DNA from: Hyphomicrobiales bacterium
Lineage (GTDB): Bacteria; Pseudomonadota; Alphaproteobacteria; Rhizobiales; Xanthobacteraceae
Assembly (NCBI GenBank): GCA_003133345.1
Contig: PKXB01000071.1
Location: 329-10,169, forward strand
Direction: 5' to 3'
Length of the DNA: 9,841 nucleotides
The position numbers and the translations under genes were made by a program. Positions 1 through 6,313 of this stretch are shown here, piece by piece; the stretch's first letter is position 1, and the number at the start of each line of letters is the position of its first letter. A model generated the notes under the pieces. The model was not told the DNA's origin. It ran no database searches and saw nothing but the letters and a program-made list of their open reading frames with translations.

Positions 1-1195
1 GCGGCTCGGCGGCGGCGGGCGCCACGCCTTCGCGCATGACCGCGCGGCGCAGCGGGCCGATGCGGTCGATCATATACAGCCCCAGGCCGCGCATGCCCTG
101 CACGGGGAGGAAATCCGTGAGCAGCGTGCGATTGAGCAGGTCGATGGCGAGCGTGCGGCTGCTCACGTCGGCGCGGCGCATTTTTTCGTAAGCGTCGAGC
201 ACGGCATCGCCGCCGATGTCGCCGCCGTCGCGCTGCGCGGCGACGGCGAGCTCGCTGATGCTGGCGACATCGCGCAGACCGAGATTGAGCCCCTGCGCGC
301 CGATTGGCGGGATCACATGGGCGGCTTCGCCCACCAGTGCGATGCGCCTGGCGCCGAAGCGCTTGGCGGTCGCGACCGACAGCGGAAACACGCCGCGCCC
401 CGGCTCGACTGTGATCTTGCCCAGGATCGAATGCGAGGCACGCTCGATCTCGGCCGCCAGATCGCCGTCATCGAGCGCGGCGATGGTTTCGGCTTGCGCC
501 GGATCGAGCACCCAGACCAGGCTCGAGCGCAAACCGGGCAGCGGCACCAGCGTGAAAGGCCCGCTTGGCGTGTGAAATTCGGTCGATGAGTCGTGGTGCG
601 GACGGGTGTGTGTGAGACAAACCGTGAGCGCGACTTGGCTGTAGTCACGTTCGTCAATCGCTATGCCGGCAGCGGCGCGGCAAAGCGAGCGGCGGCCGTC
701 GGCGGCGATCAGCAGCGGCGCGCTCAAGGTGGCGCCGCTCTTGAGCGTCACGATGACTGCATTGGTGCGCGGCGCGACGCTGCGCACCTCGTCCTCGATG
801 ATGCGCAGGTGGGCAAGCGCGCCGGCGCGTTGTTCCAGCGCCGCGATCAGATGACGGTTCTCGATATTGTAGCCGAAGGCTGCGAGATCGATTTCGTCGG
901 CCGCGAATTTCACTTCGGGCGCGCGCCACAGCCGCCCGGTGTCGTCGACGATGCGCATGATCTTGAGCGGCGCCGCCTGCGCCGCGCACAGCAACCACAC
1001 GCCCAGCGTCTCCAGGGCGGTGACGGAGCCCGCGAACAAAGCGGTGGTGCGGTTGTCGGGACGCGCAGGGCGCTTTCCGACCAGCACGGTGGCGAGGCCT
1101 GCGCCGGCGAGCGAAATTGCCGCAGTCAGTCCGGCCGGCCCGCTGCCCACCACGATGGGCGAAGGCCCATCGCCGCTGCCATATTTGTCCGGCAT
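1..1195 (-). CDS. UbiH/UbiF-family FAD-dependent hydroxylase (3' end cut by window edge)
   Basis: This is a flavin-dependent monooxygenase of the UbiH/UbiF/Coq6 family, whose members hydroxylate the aromatic ring of ubiquinone precursors. The frame runs 398 codons from ATG at 1195 to the left edge without a stop. The family is usually about 400 residues, so the protein is almost complete. The N-terminus reads IVVGSGPAG (GxGxxG at residues 17-22, the FAD ADP-binding fold). A DGRRS motif follows near residue 166 (D166-G167), and GEAAHVIPPIGAQGLNLG begins at G289, the second FAD-binding motif. Glu replaces the more common Asp of GDAAH, which is frequent in alphaproteobacterial members as I recall them. 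Which ring position is hydroxylated cannot be read from sequence; UbiH-, UbiF- and UbiL-type activities are all possible. It diverges from the DUF2182 gene across a 115-base gap. The family call is firm; the exact substrate is inferred. Confidence 0.9.
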   Translation of the reverse strand, partial: MPDKYGSGDGPSPIVVGSGPAGLTAAISLAGAGLATVLVGKRPARPDNRTTALFAGSVTALETLGVWLLCAAQAAPLKIMRIVDDTGRLWRAPEVKFAADEIDLAAFGYNIENRHLIAALEQRAGALAHLRIIEDEVRSVAPRTNAVIVTLKSGATLSAPLLIAADGRRSLCRAAAGIAIDERDYSQVALTVCLTHTRPHHDSSTEFHTPSGPFTLVPLPGLRSSLVWVLDPAQAETIAALDDGDLAAEIERASHSILGKITVEPGRGVFPLSVATAKRFGARRIALVGEAAHVIPPIGAQGLNLGLRDVASISELAVAAQRDGGDIGGDAVLDAYEKMRRADVSSRTLAIDLLNRTLLTDFLPVQGMRGLGLYMIDRIGPLRRAVMREGVAPAAAEP

Positions 1196-1220
1196 CAAAG
1201 CGCCCGATCCTGTTGAGCGT

Positions 1221-1230
1221 TAATCGATTA
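1221..1230. promoter_or_regulatory. Perfect 10-bp palindrome in the divergent ubiH-family/DUF2182 gap
   Basis: TAATCGATTA is its own reverse complement and is an AT-rich island in GC-rich surroundings. It lies 26-35 bases upstream of the hydroxylase ATG (1195, minus strand) and about 80 bases upstream of the DUF2182 start. The position suits an operator or a promoter element, but I recognise no regulator for it and see no convincing -35/-10 pair on either strand. The remainder of the 1196-1310 gap holds another small inverted repeat (CCGGA-GGCT-TCCGG, 1260-1273) and nothing else I can name. Confidence 0.25.
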
Positions 1231-1310
1231 GCATGCGCAAGGCGTAGGCGGAAACCACGCCGGAGGCTTCCGGTACCCCGGTCTGGGCCGATGCGCTATG
1301 CAGGGATGCG

Positions 1311-2156
1311 ATGAGCGAGGCCGCCGAACACGATCTCTCCCATCTGCCGCCCGCCGCCGGCCGGCTAGGCGCCGCCTTCGCGCGCCCGAAAGTGCTGGCC
1401 GCGGTCTGCGTGGTCACGCTCGCCGGCCTGGGATGGCTGGCGCTCGGCCTGCTGTTCTCCGGCATGAGTGCTTTCGACGCCTTGTGCCATTCGCTCGCCA
1501 TGCCGCACGGCACGTGGGGCGCCAGCGGCTTTGCGATCGTCGCCCTGATGTGGGGCGCCATGACGCTCGCCATGATGCTGCCGAGCGCCTCGCCCATGAT
1601 CCTCACTTACGCCGAAATCGCCGACACCGCCGCGCGTAAGCACGAGCGCATCGTCTCGCCTTTTGTGCTGGCCGGCGGTTATACCCTGGTGTGGCTCGGC
1701 TTCGCCGCCGCCGCCACCTTGGCGCAATTCGCCTTCACGCGCGCCGCGCTGCTCGACAGCGGCATGCAATCGGCGAGCGGGCTGTTCTCAGGCGCGATCT
1801 TCATCGGCGCCGGCGTCTACCAGTTCTCCGCGCTCAAGCATGCCTGCCTCACGCAATGCCAAAGCCCGTTCCCGTTCTTCTTCGCCAACTGGGCGACCAC
1901 GCCGCGCGGCGTATTCCGGCTCGGCGTCCGCCAAGGCCTCTACTGCCTCGGCTGCTGCTGGGCGATGATGCTGGTGATGTTCGCGGTCGGCGTGATGAAC
2001 GTGATCTGGATGGCGGCGCTCGGCGTGCTGATGACGTTCGAGAAGATCGGCAGCGGCAAGCGTTTCACTTACACCATCGGCGTCGCGCTGATCGTGGCCG
2101 GTATCGCCTTCGTGCTGACGGCGCTCGCGGCCCATTGGCCGGTGCACGCGATTTGA
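1311..2156 (+). CDS. DUF2182 (PpoB2-like) metal-binding integral membrane protein
   Basis: A 281-residue multi-pass inner-membrane protein of Pfam PpoB2/DUF2182 (COG5486, predicted metal-binding membrane protein). The family hallmarks are all visible: W81xxM with AMMLP at 87-91, YQFSALKHACLTQC at 170-183 (Cys179, Cys183), a CLGCCW block at 212-217 (Cys212, 215, 216), WM at 233-234 and EK at 244-245. Hydrophobic stretches lie at about 28-50, 71-90, 117-142, 156-173, 215-240 and 254-273. The studied member, Marinomonas mediterranea PpoB2, is needed to supply copper to a tyrosinase; no tyrosinase is present here, so the client and even the metal are unknown. The ATG is preceded by AGGGA with a short spacer. 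It heads a same-strand run with DUF1326, pcs and an SDR, 32 bases before the DUF1326 start. Family assignment is firm; copper delivery is inference. Confidence 0.88.
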   Translation: MSEAAEHDLSHLPPAAGRLGAAFARPKVLAAVCVVTLAGLGWLALGLLFSGMSAFDALCHSLAMPHGTWGASGFAIVALMWGAMTLAMMLPSASPMILTYAEIADTAARKHERIVSPFVLAGGYTLVWLGFAAAATLAQFAFTRAALLDSGMQSASGLFSGAIFIGAGVYQFSALKHACLTQCQSPFPFFFANWATTPRGVFRLGVRQGLYCLGCCWAMMLVMFAVGVMNVIWMAALGVLMTFEKIGSGKRFTYTIGVALIVAGIAFVLTALAAHWPVHAI

Positions 2157-2188
2157 GCTAGAAATTAAAAAAGACCGGGAGTGAACCA

Positions 2189-2800
2189 GTGACCGAAGCG
2201 TGGACCTTGAAAGGCGAGATGGCGCTGTCGTGCAGTTGCACGGTGTTCTGCCCCTGCGTGCTCTCGCTCGGCGACCATCCGCCGACCGAAGAGCGCTGCC
2301 AGACCTGGGCCGGCATCCGCATCGACGACGGGCACATCGACAGCGAAGATCTTTCCGGGCTGCGCGTAGGCCTGATGATGGATCTGCCGGGCATCATGTC
2401 GCGCGGCAACTGGACCGCGGCGCTGTTCGTCGACGACAAGGCCTCGGCGCTCGCGGTGAAAGGCCTCACGCGTATTTTCACCGGCCGCGTCGGCGGCACC
2501 ACGCATCTGCTCTCGATCCTGGTCGGGCAATTCCTCGGCGTGCGCCAGGTTCCAATCAGCTATGAGACACAAGGCGAGACGCGTGTCGTGCGCATCGAGA
2601 AATATGTCGACGGCGCCATCACGCCAGTGCGCGGCAAGCAGCCGGGCCAGAACGTGGTGATCCGCAACAGCGAATACTGGATCGGCCCCGACATCATCGT
2701 CTCGCGCGCCGACAAGTCGCGTTTCCGCGGCTTCGGGCGCAACTGGAATCTGGCCGGCCGTTCGGCCGAAATCGTCAAACTCGATTGGGGCAACCAGTAA
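2189..2800 (+). CDS. DUF1326 family cysteine-motif protein
   Basis: A 203-residue soluble-looking protein of the DUF1326 family, function unknown. The diagnostic N-terminal CSCTVFCPC cluster (Cys15, 17, 21, 23) is followed by CQTW (Cys37, Trp40), the IDDGHID...LSGL segment at 45-58, and the GQFLGVRQVPISY region in the middle, all in family order. No signal peptide or membrane segment is evident. The chosen start is GTG at 2189, preceded by GGGAG (2177-2181) at a suitable distance, and it leaves the usual short lead (TEAWTLKG) before the cysteine cluster. DUF1326 and DUF2182 genes are commonly neighbours in Proteobacteria, so the two products probably work together; the clustered cysteines suggest metal or redox chemistry, which is inference. 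The stop codon abuts the GTG start of pcs with no spacer and in the same frame. Confidence 0.88.
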   Translation: MTEAWTLKGEMALSCSCTVFCPCVLSLGDHPPTEERCQTWAGIRIDDGHIDSEDLSGLRVGLMMDLPGIMSRGNWTAALFVDDKASALAVKGLTRIFTGRVGGTTHLLSILVGQFLGVRQVPISYETQGETRVVRIEKYVDGAITPVRGKQPGQNVVIRNSEYWIGPDIIVSRADKSRFRGFGRNWNLAGRSAEIVKLDWGNQ

Positions 2801-3487
2801 GTGGCGAGGTTCGAGCACGTTCGCTCTTTCGCCGTTCACATCTTCACCGCCTGCGGCGCGGCGCTGGCGTTGCTGGCGCTGATCTTTGCGACCGGTGGCC
2901 ACTGGACCGCGATGTTCTTCTGTCTGGGCATGGCGCTGGTGGTGGACGGCGTCGATGGCCCGCTGGCGCGCGAATTCAAGGTGGCGGAGGTTTTGCCGCG
3001 CTGGTCGGGCGAGACGCTCGACCTCATCGTCGATTTCACCACCTATGTGTTCGTGCCCGCTTACGCGATCGCCGCCAGCGGTATGTTGCCGCAGGTGTTG
3101 GCAATACCCTCCGGCGTCGTGGTCGTGATCACGGGCGCGCTTTATTTCGCCGACCGGCAGATGAAGACGCCCGACAATTATTTTCGCGGCTTTCCCGCGT
3201 TGTGGAATCTAGGCGCGTTCTATCTTTATCTGCTGGTGCCGCCGCCTTGGCTCGCCGCCGCCATGATTGCCGCGCTCGCGGCGTTGAGCTTCACGCCGAT
3301 CAAGTTCCTGCATCCGCTGCGCGTGCGGCATTGGCGCGTGCTCAACATCGCGCTGCTGGCGGCGTGGGCCGCGCTGGCGTTCCTAGCGGTGATCAACGAT
3401 CTTGCGCCTGGGCCTTACGTGACCTGGCCGCTGGTCGCGATCGCGATTTATTTTTTCGGCGCCGGCCTGTTGCGCCGGCCGGCCTGA
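2801..3487 (+). CDS. pcs: Phosphatidylcholine synthase (CDP-alcohol phosphatidyltransferase family)
   Basis: Phosphatidylcholine synthase (EC 2.7.8.24) condenses CDP-diacylglycerol directly with choline in the inner membrane to give phosphatidylcholine and CMP. The modified CDP-alcohol phosphotransferase motif of Pcs, DG-x2-AR-x12-G-x3-D-x3-D, is intact: D52 G53, A56 R57, G70, D74 and D78. Other Pcs-typical stretches are AVHIFTACGAALALLAL (11-27), LPRWSGETLDLIVDF (65-79), MKTPDNYFRGFPALWN (121-136) and IKFLHPLRV (167-175). About eight membrane segments are likely. The 228 residues are slightly short for Pcs because the cytosolic N-terminus has only about ten residues. The GTG start is forced: the preceding in-frame codon is the TAA of DUF1326, and the first in-frame ATG (residue 38) would delete the first membrane span. 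Only a weak GGGG lies upstream, so translation probably depends on coupling to DUF1326. Confidence 0.9.
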   Translation: MARFEHVRSFAVHIFTACGAALALLALIFATGGHWTAMFFCLGMALVVDGVDGPLAREFKVAEVLPRWSGETLDLIVDFTTYVFVPAYAIAASGMLPQVLAIPSGVVVVITGALYFADRQMKTPDNYFRGFPALWNLGAFYLYLLVPPPWLAAAMIAALAALSFTPIKFLHPLRVRHWRVLNIALLAAWAALAFLAVINDLAPGPYVTWPLVAIAIYFFGAGLLRRPA

Positions 3488-3526
3488 TCGTGCTGGTTAC
3501 GGTCTGAACCTTCCGGGAGTTTTGCC

Positions 3527-4264
3527 ATGTCACGACCCGTTCTTCTGATTGCCGGCGGCGGCCGCGGCATCGGCGCCGCCACTTGCAGACTTGCCGGCAG
3601 CCGCGGCTACGACGTGGCGGTCAACTACAAGAGCAACGCCAAGACAGCGGCCAGCGTGGTCGAGGCGGTGAAGGCCGCCGGCGGCAAGGCGGTCGCGATC
3701 CAAGGCGACATGGCCATCGAGGCGGACGTCGAGCGCGTCTTTGACGCCGCCGTTGCGCAGCTCGGGCCGCTCACGCATTTCGTGCACAGCGCCGGAATTC
3801 CTGGCAAAAATTCCCGGCTCGAAGACGCCAGCGCCGCGACCCTGCGCGAGGTAATCGACGTCAATCTGTACGGCGGGCTGCTCTGCGCGCGCGCCGCGGT
3901 GCGCCGCATGTCGACCGCCAAAGGTGGGCCGGGTGGGGCGATCGTGCTGCTGTCCTCGATCGCCAGCGTGACCGGCGGCACCGGCGAATATGTGTTCTAC
4001 GCCGCCGCCAAGGGAGGCATCGATGCGCTGACCAACGGGCTGGCGCGCGAGGTAGTGAAGGAAGGCATCCGCGTCAACGCCATTCGGCCAGGCGTGATCG
4101 ACACCGAGATCCACCCGCCGGGCCGCGTGGAGCGGATCACACCGCTACTGCCCATGGGCCGGCCGGGCCGGCCCGACGAGATCGCCGAATCGATCTTGTT
4201 TCTGCTGTCGGATGCGGCGTCTTATATTACCGGCGCTGTGCTTAACGTCTCCGGTGGCCGCTAG
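3527..4264 (+). CDS. SDR-family NAD(P)-dependent oxidoreductase
   Basis: A 245-residue classical short-chain dehydrogenase/reductase. The cofactor-binding glycine motif is AGGGRGIG (9-16, Ala where Thr is usual). GDM follows at 60-62, HSAG (87-90) stands where NNAG is usual, and the conserved VNL at 112-114 includes Asn113. The active site is complete: Ser143/Ser144 in LLSSIAS and Tyr158-x3-Lys162 in YAAAK. RPGVIDTEI (187-195) and the C-terminal ITGAVLNVSGGR are also typical, as in FabG- and glucose-dehydrogenase-like members. The substrate cannot be deduced; automatic annotations such as 3-oxoacyl-ACP reductase would be overcalls. The ATG follows GGGAG at a good distance. The gene begins 39 bases after pcs on the same strand, so it may be last in the DUF2182-DUF1326-pcs operon. 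A T-run (4265-4270) and the palindromic repeat follow its stop. Confidence 0.9.
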   Translation: MSRPVLLIAGGGRGIGAATCRLAGSRGYDVAVNYKSNAKTAASVVEAVKAAGGKAVAIQGDMAIEADVERVFDAAVAQLGPLTHFVHSAGIPGKNSRLEDASAATLREVIDVNLYGGLLCARAAVRRMSTAKGGPGGAIVLLSSIASVTGGTGEYVFYAAAKGGIDALTNGLAREVVKEGIRVNAIRPGVIDTEIHPPGRVERITPLLPMGRPGRPDEIAESILFLLSDAASYITGAVLNVSGGR

Positions 4265-4275
4265 TTTTTTCGTTC

Positions 4276-4347
4276 GCGCATGATCTGTTCCGAAAACCGG
4301 TACCCATCCCCGATCAGGTCGAGGACAAGCTTTTCGGGATCATGCGC
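4276..4347. repeat. Intergenic palindromic element (Hyphomicrobiales-type dispersed repeat)
   Basis: A 72-base inverted-repeat unit lies in the 165-base gap between the SDR gene and qor. The outer arms are perfect: GCGCATGATC (4276-4285) and GATCATGCGC (4338-4347). Inside them CCGAAAA (4290-4296) pairs with TTTTCGG (4331-4337), leaving TGTT (4286-4289) as a one-sided bulge. The 34-base centre contains CCGGTACCC. The transcribed form would be a 17-bp bulged stem. I recall very similar short palindromes (CATGATC, CCGAAAACCGGT, TTTTCGGGATCATGC blocks) scattered in many copies through Bradyrhizobium-like genomes, analogous to REP/RIME elements; that is memory, not a search result. Standing just after the SDR stop, it could end transcription of the upstream operon or protect its 3' end. 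No second full copy occurs in the window. Confidence 0.75.
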
Positions 4348-4429
4348 CTTGTGTTCGGCGCTTGGCTGCCTATGATCGCCGCCGAAACCCATCCACACAA
4401 CAAACCAAGTCTATTGAGGGAGTGAAACT

Positions 4430-5407
4430 ATGGTCGCGGCAGTGCGCGTTCACAAACACGGCGGTCCCGAAGCTCTGGTTTTTGAGGACGTTCAAATTGC
4501 GGCGCCCGGCCAGGGCCAGGTCAAGATCAAGCAGCATGCTTGCGGCGTCAATTTCATCGACTGCTATTTCCGCATGGGCATGTACCCGTCGCCGGTCGGC
4601 ATGCCGTTCATCGCCGGCAACGAGAGCGCCGGCGAGGTGATCGCGGTCGGTCCCGGCGTGACCGATCTTAAAGTGGGCGACCGCGTTGGCTTCGTGGGAC
4701 CGCTCGGCGGTTACGCCGCTGAGCGCCTGGTGCCGGCCGACCGCGCGGTGAAGCTGCCCGACAACATTACTTACGAACAGGCCGCCGGCATGATGCTCAA
4801 AGGCATGACGGTGCAGTACCTGGTCAACCGCACCTACAAGGTCGGCAAGGGCACCATCTGCCTCATCCACGCCGCCGCCGGCGGCGTCGGCCTGATCGCC
4901 TGCCAGTGGGCGAACCATCTCGGCGCCACCGTGATCGGTACCGTCGGCTCCAAGGACAAGGCCGAAATGGCCAAGAAGAACGGCGCCCACCACACCATCC
5001 TTTATCGCGACGAGGACTTCGTGGCGAAGGTGAAGGAGATCACCAGCGGCAAGCTGTGCGACGTGGTCTATGACGGCATCGGCAAGGACACGTTCCCGGC
5101 TTCGCTCGATTGCCTGCGCCCGCTCGGCTATTTCGTGAGCTTCGGCAGCGCGTCGGGCCAGATCGAAGCCTTCAACATCAACATCCTGCAAGGCAAGGGC
5201 TCGCTGTTCGCCACACGCCCGACGCTCAACCACTACGCGGCCAAGCGTGACGACCTGATCGCCATGTCGAACGACCTGTTCAAGGTCGTCGGCTCCGGCG
5301 CGGTGAAGATTCCGGTCAACCAGAAATACCCGCTCAAGGATGCCGCCAAATCGCATAAGGACCTGGAAGCCCGCGCCACCACGGGATCGTCGATCCTGTT
5401 GCCGTAG
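4430..5407 (+). CDS. qor: NADPH:quinone oxidoreductase, zinc-free MDR family (QorA-like)
   Basis: A 325-residue medium-chain dehydrogenase/reductase closely resembling Escherichia coli QorA (327 residues) along its whole length. Shared landmarks are HKHGGPEAL (8-16), GVNFIDCYFRMGMYP (39-53), GNESAGEV (63-70), the GDRVGF segment (83-88), KGMTVQYL (124-131), the NADPH-binding HAAAGGVGLIACQWA (147-161), IGTVGSKDKA (169-178), VSFGSASG and the C-terminal TTGSSILLP. The zinc-ligand pattern of alcohol dehydrogenases is absent, as expected for quinone reductases. The enzyme is cytosolic and reduces quinones with NADPH, probably by one-electron transfer as known for the family; the physiological substrate is not evident. 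A strong GAGGGAG ribosome binding site precedes the ATG. It lies downstream of the palindromic repeat, so it probably starts its own transcription unit, with the CPBP gene 32 bases behind it. Confidence 0.92.
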   Translation: MVAAVRVHKHGGPEALVFEDVQIAAPGQGQVKIKQHACGVNFIDCYFRMGMYPSPVGMPFIAGNESAGEVIAVGPGVTDLKVGDRVGFVGPLGGYAAERLVPADRAVKLPDNITYEQAAGMMLKGMTVQYLVNRTYKVGKGTICLIHAAAGGVGLIACQWANHLGATVIGTVGSKDKAEMAKKNGAHHTILYRDEDFVAKVKEITSGKLCDVVYDGIGKDTFPASLDCLRPLGYFVSFGSASGQIEAFNINILQGKGSLFATRPTLNHYAAKRDDLIAMSNDLFKVVGSGAVKIPVNQKYPLKDAAKSHKDLEARATTGSSILLP

Positions 5408-5439
5408 CAAACCGCGCCGGCAGAGCGGACTCGCCCCCG

Positions 5440-6168
5440 GTGGCAGTCGCGATTAAGCCTTTAGGTCGGGCGGCGACCTTCGCGCTGGCGGCTGTCGCGC
5501 TGCTGGCCGGGCAAATGGTGGCGCTGCTGGCGCTGACCTGGTGGTACGGCCAAAGCCTCGGGCATTTGCCTAATTTCAGCGGCGACGGCGCCGCCATCTC
5601 CCTGATCATCGCGGTGTCGACGCCGGTCGAGGTGGGGCTGCTGGCGCTGTTCGCCCGCCGCGCAAGCGCGGGCGCCGCCGACTATCTCGGGCTGATCTGG
5701 CCGCGCCGCGGCGAAGTGGTGTTCGGCGTCGCTGCCATGTCTGCCATGGTGGTCCTGATCGTCGCCGGCAATGTGCTGAGCTGGCTGCTCGGGCGCAATC
5801 TGGTCACGCCGTTTCAGCTCAACATCTATAAGACGGCGAGCGCGGGCGGATGGCTGCTCTGGCTGTGGCTGGCCATCGTGGTTTTTACGCCGATCGGCGA
5901 GGAAATCTTGTTCCGCGGTTTTCTGTTCCGCGGCTGGCTGCGCTCGCCGCGCGACGTCTGGCCCGTTATCGTCGTTACCTCGCTGCTATGGGCGCTCATC
6001 CATGTGCAATACGACTGGTACACAATCGGCCAGATCTTCGTGTTCGGCCTGCTGCTCGGATGGATGCGCTGGGCGACCGGCTCGACCCTTCTGACGATTT
6101 TGCTACACGCGCTGATCAATAGCGAAGGTATGATCGAAACCTTCGTGGATCTGAAATGGCTGACATAA
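5440..6168 (+). CDS. CPBP-family intramembrane glutamic endopeptidase (CAAX protease-like)
   Basis: A 242-residue multi-pass membrane protein of the CPBP/Abi family (PF02517), related to Rce1-type CAAX proteases. The three family motifs are present in order: EEILFRG with Glu154, Glu155 and Arg159; a His in the next helix (ALIHVQ, His188); and HALIN with His223 and Asn227. These are the presumed catalytic and metal/water-coordinating residues. Likely membrane spans are at about 12-35, 52-72, 93-117, 137-152, 174-190, 196-212 and 214-228. The start is GTG at 5440; AGAGCGGA about ten bases upstream is a modest ribosome binding site. Bacterial CPBP proteins vary widely, covering bacteriocin immunity, peptide maturation and protein trafficking, and nothing nearby identifies a substrate. 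Prenylation is unlikely in this host. It is probably co-transcribed with qor. Confidence 0.85.
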   Translation: MAVAIKPLGRAATFALAAVALLAGQMVALLALTWWYGQSLGHLPNFSGDGAAISLIIAVSTPVEVGLLALFARRASAGAADYLGLIWPRRGEVVFGVAAMSAMVVLIVAGNVLSWLLGRNLVTPFQLNIYKTASAGGWLLWLWLAIVVFTPIGEEILFRGFLFRGWLRSPRDVWPVIVVTSLLWALIHVQYDWYTIGQIFVFGLLLGWMRWATGSTLLTILLHALINSEGMIETFVDLKWLT

Positions 6169-6234
6169 AACCAGCCGCTTTGGGGGCCAGAGTTGCCGCC
6201 CACCATACTCAACGTAAGTATGTAATGCATCAAG

Positions 6235-6263
6235 TTGCAGACAATTCAGGGCGCCGCTAAACT
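6235..6263 (+). promoter_or_regulatory. Candidate promoter for the 98-residue protein gene
   Basis: TTGCAG (6235-6240) and TAAACT (6258-6263) are separated by exactly 17 bases, about 50 bases ahead of the ATG at 6314. The matches to the sigma-70 consensus are weak (3/6 and 4/6), so this is only the best candidate in a 145-base gap that is visibly more AT-rich than its surroundings. The same gap holds a 6-bp inverted repeat, CATACT (6204-6209) and AGTATG (6217-6222), immediately upstream, which could be an operator. No terminator for the CPBP gene was recognised. Confidence 0.22.
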
Positions 6264-6313
6264 TCTTTCGTCAATGCGGCGGATTAATGCTTCATCAAAG
6301 ATAGGAGGCGCCA

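Noticed and set aside
953..962. Copies of GCGCATGATC at 953-962 and 7942-7951 matching the palindromic element's arm
   Set aside because: Both lie in conserved codons of other genes and lack the inner blocks and the second arm, so they are not repeat copies.
593..1216. Plus-strand open frame (207 codons) opposite the UbiH-family gene
   Set aside because: The opposite strand encodes the FAD motifs in the right order; this frame shows none.
1220..1606. Minus-strand frame ending in the divergent gap before the UbiH-family gene
   Set aside because: Its last 30 or so codons lie outside DUF2182, so I considered a small gene. Most of it is antisense to DUF2182, it has no domain or good start signal, and the tail would occupy the promoter gap.
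2165..2902. Minus-strand open frame (245 codons) across DUF1326 and the start of pcs
   Set aside because: It overlaps two well-supported genes on the other strand and its composition is typical of an antisense shadow; no ribosome binding site or domain was recognised.
4370..5410. Long minus-strand open frame (346 codons) opposite qor
   Set aside because: It is antisense to a full-length, motif-complete Qor. Such frames arise from strong G/C third-position bias, and the translation is rich in Arg/His/Ala/Asp with no family motif.
5825..5836. CATCTATAAG resembling half of a BioR box
   Set aside because: It lies within the CPBP coding sequence, far from bio genes, and does not match the palindromic consensus.
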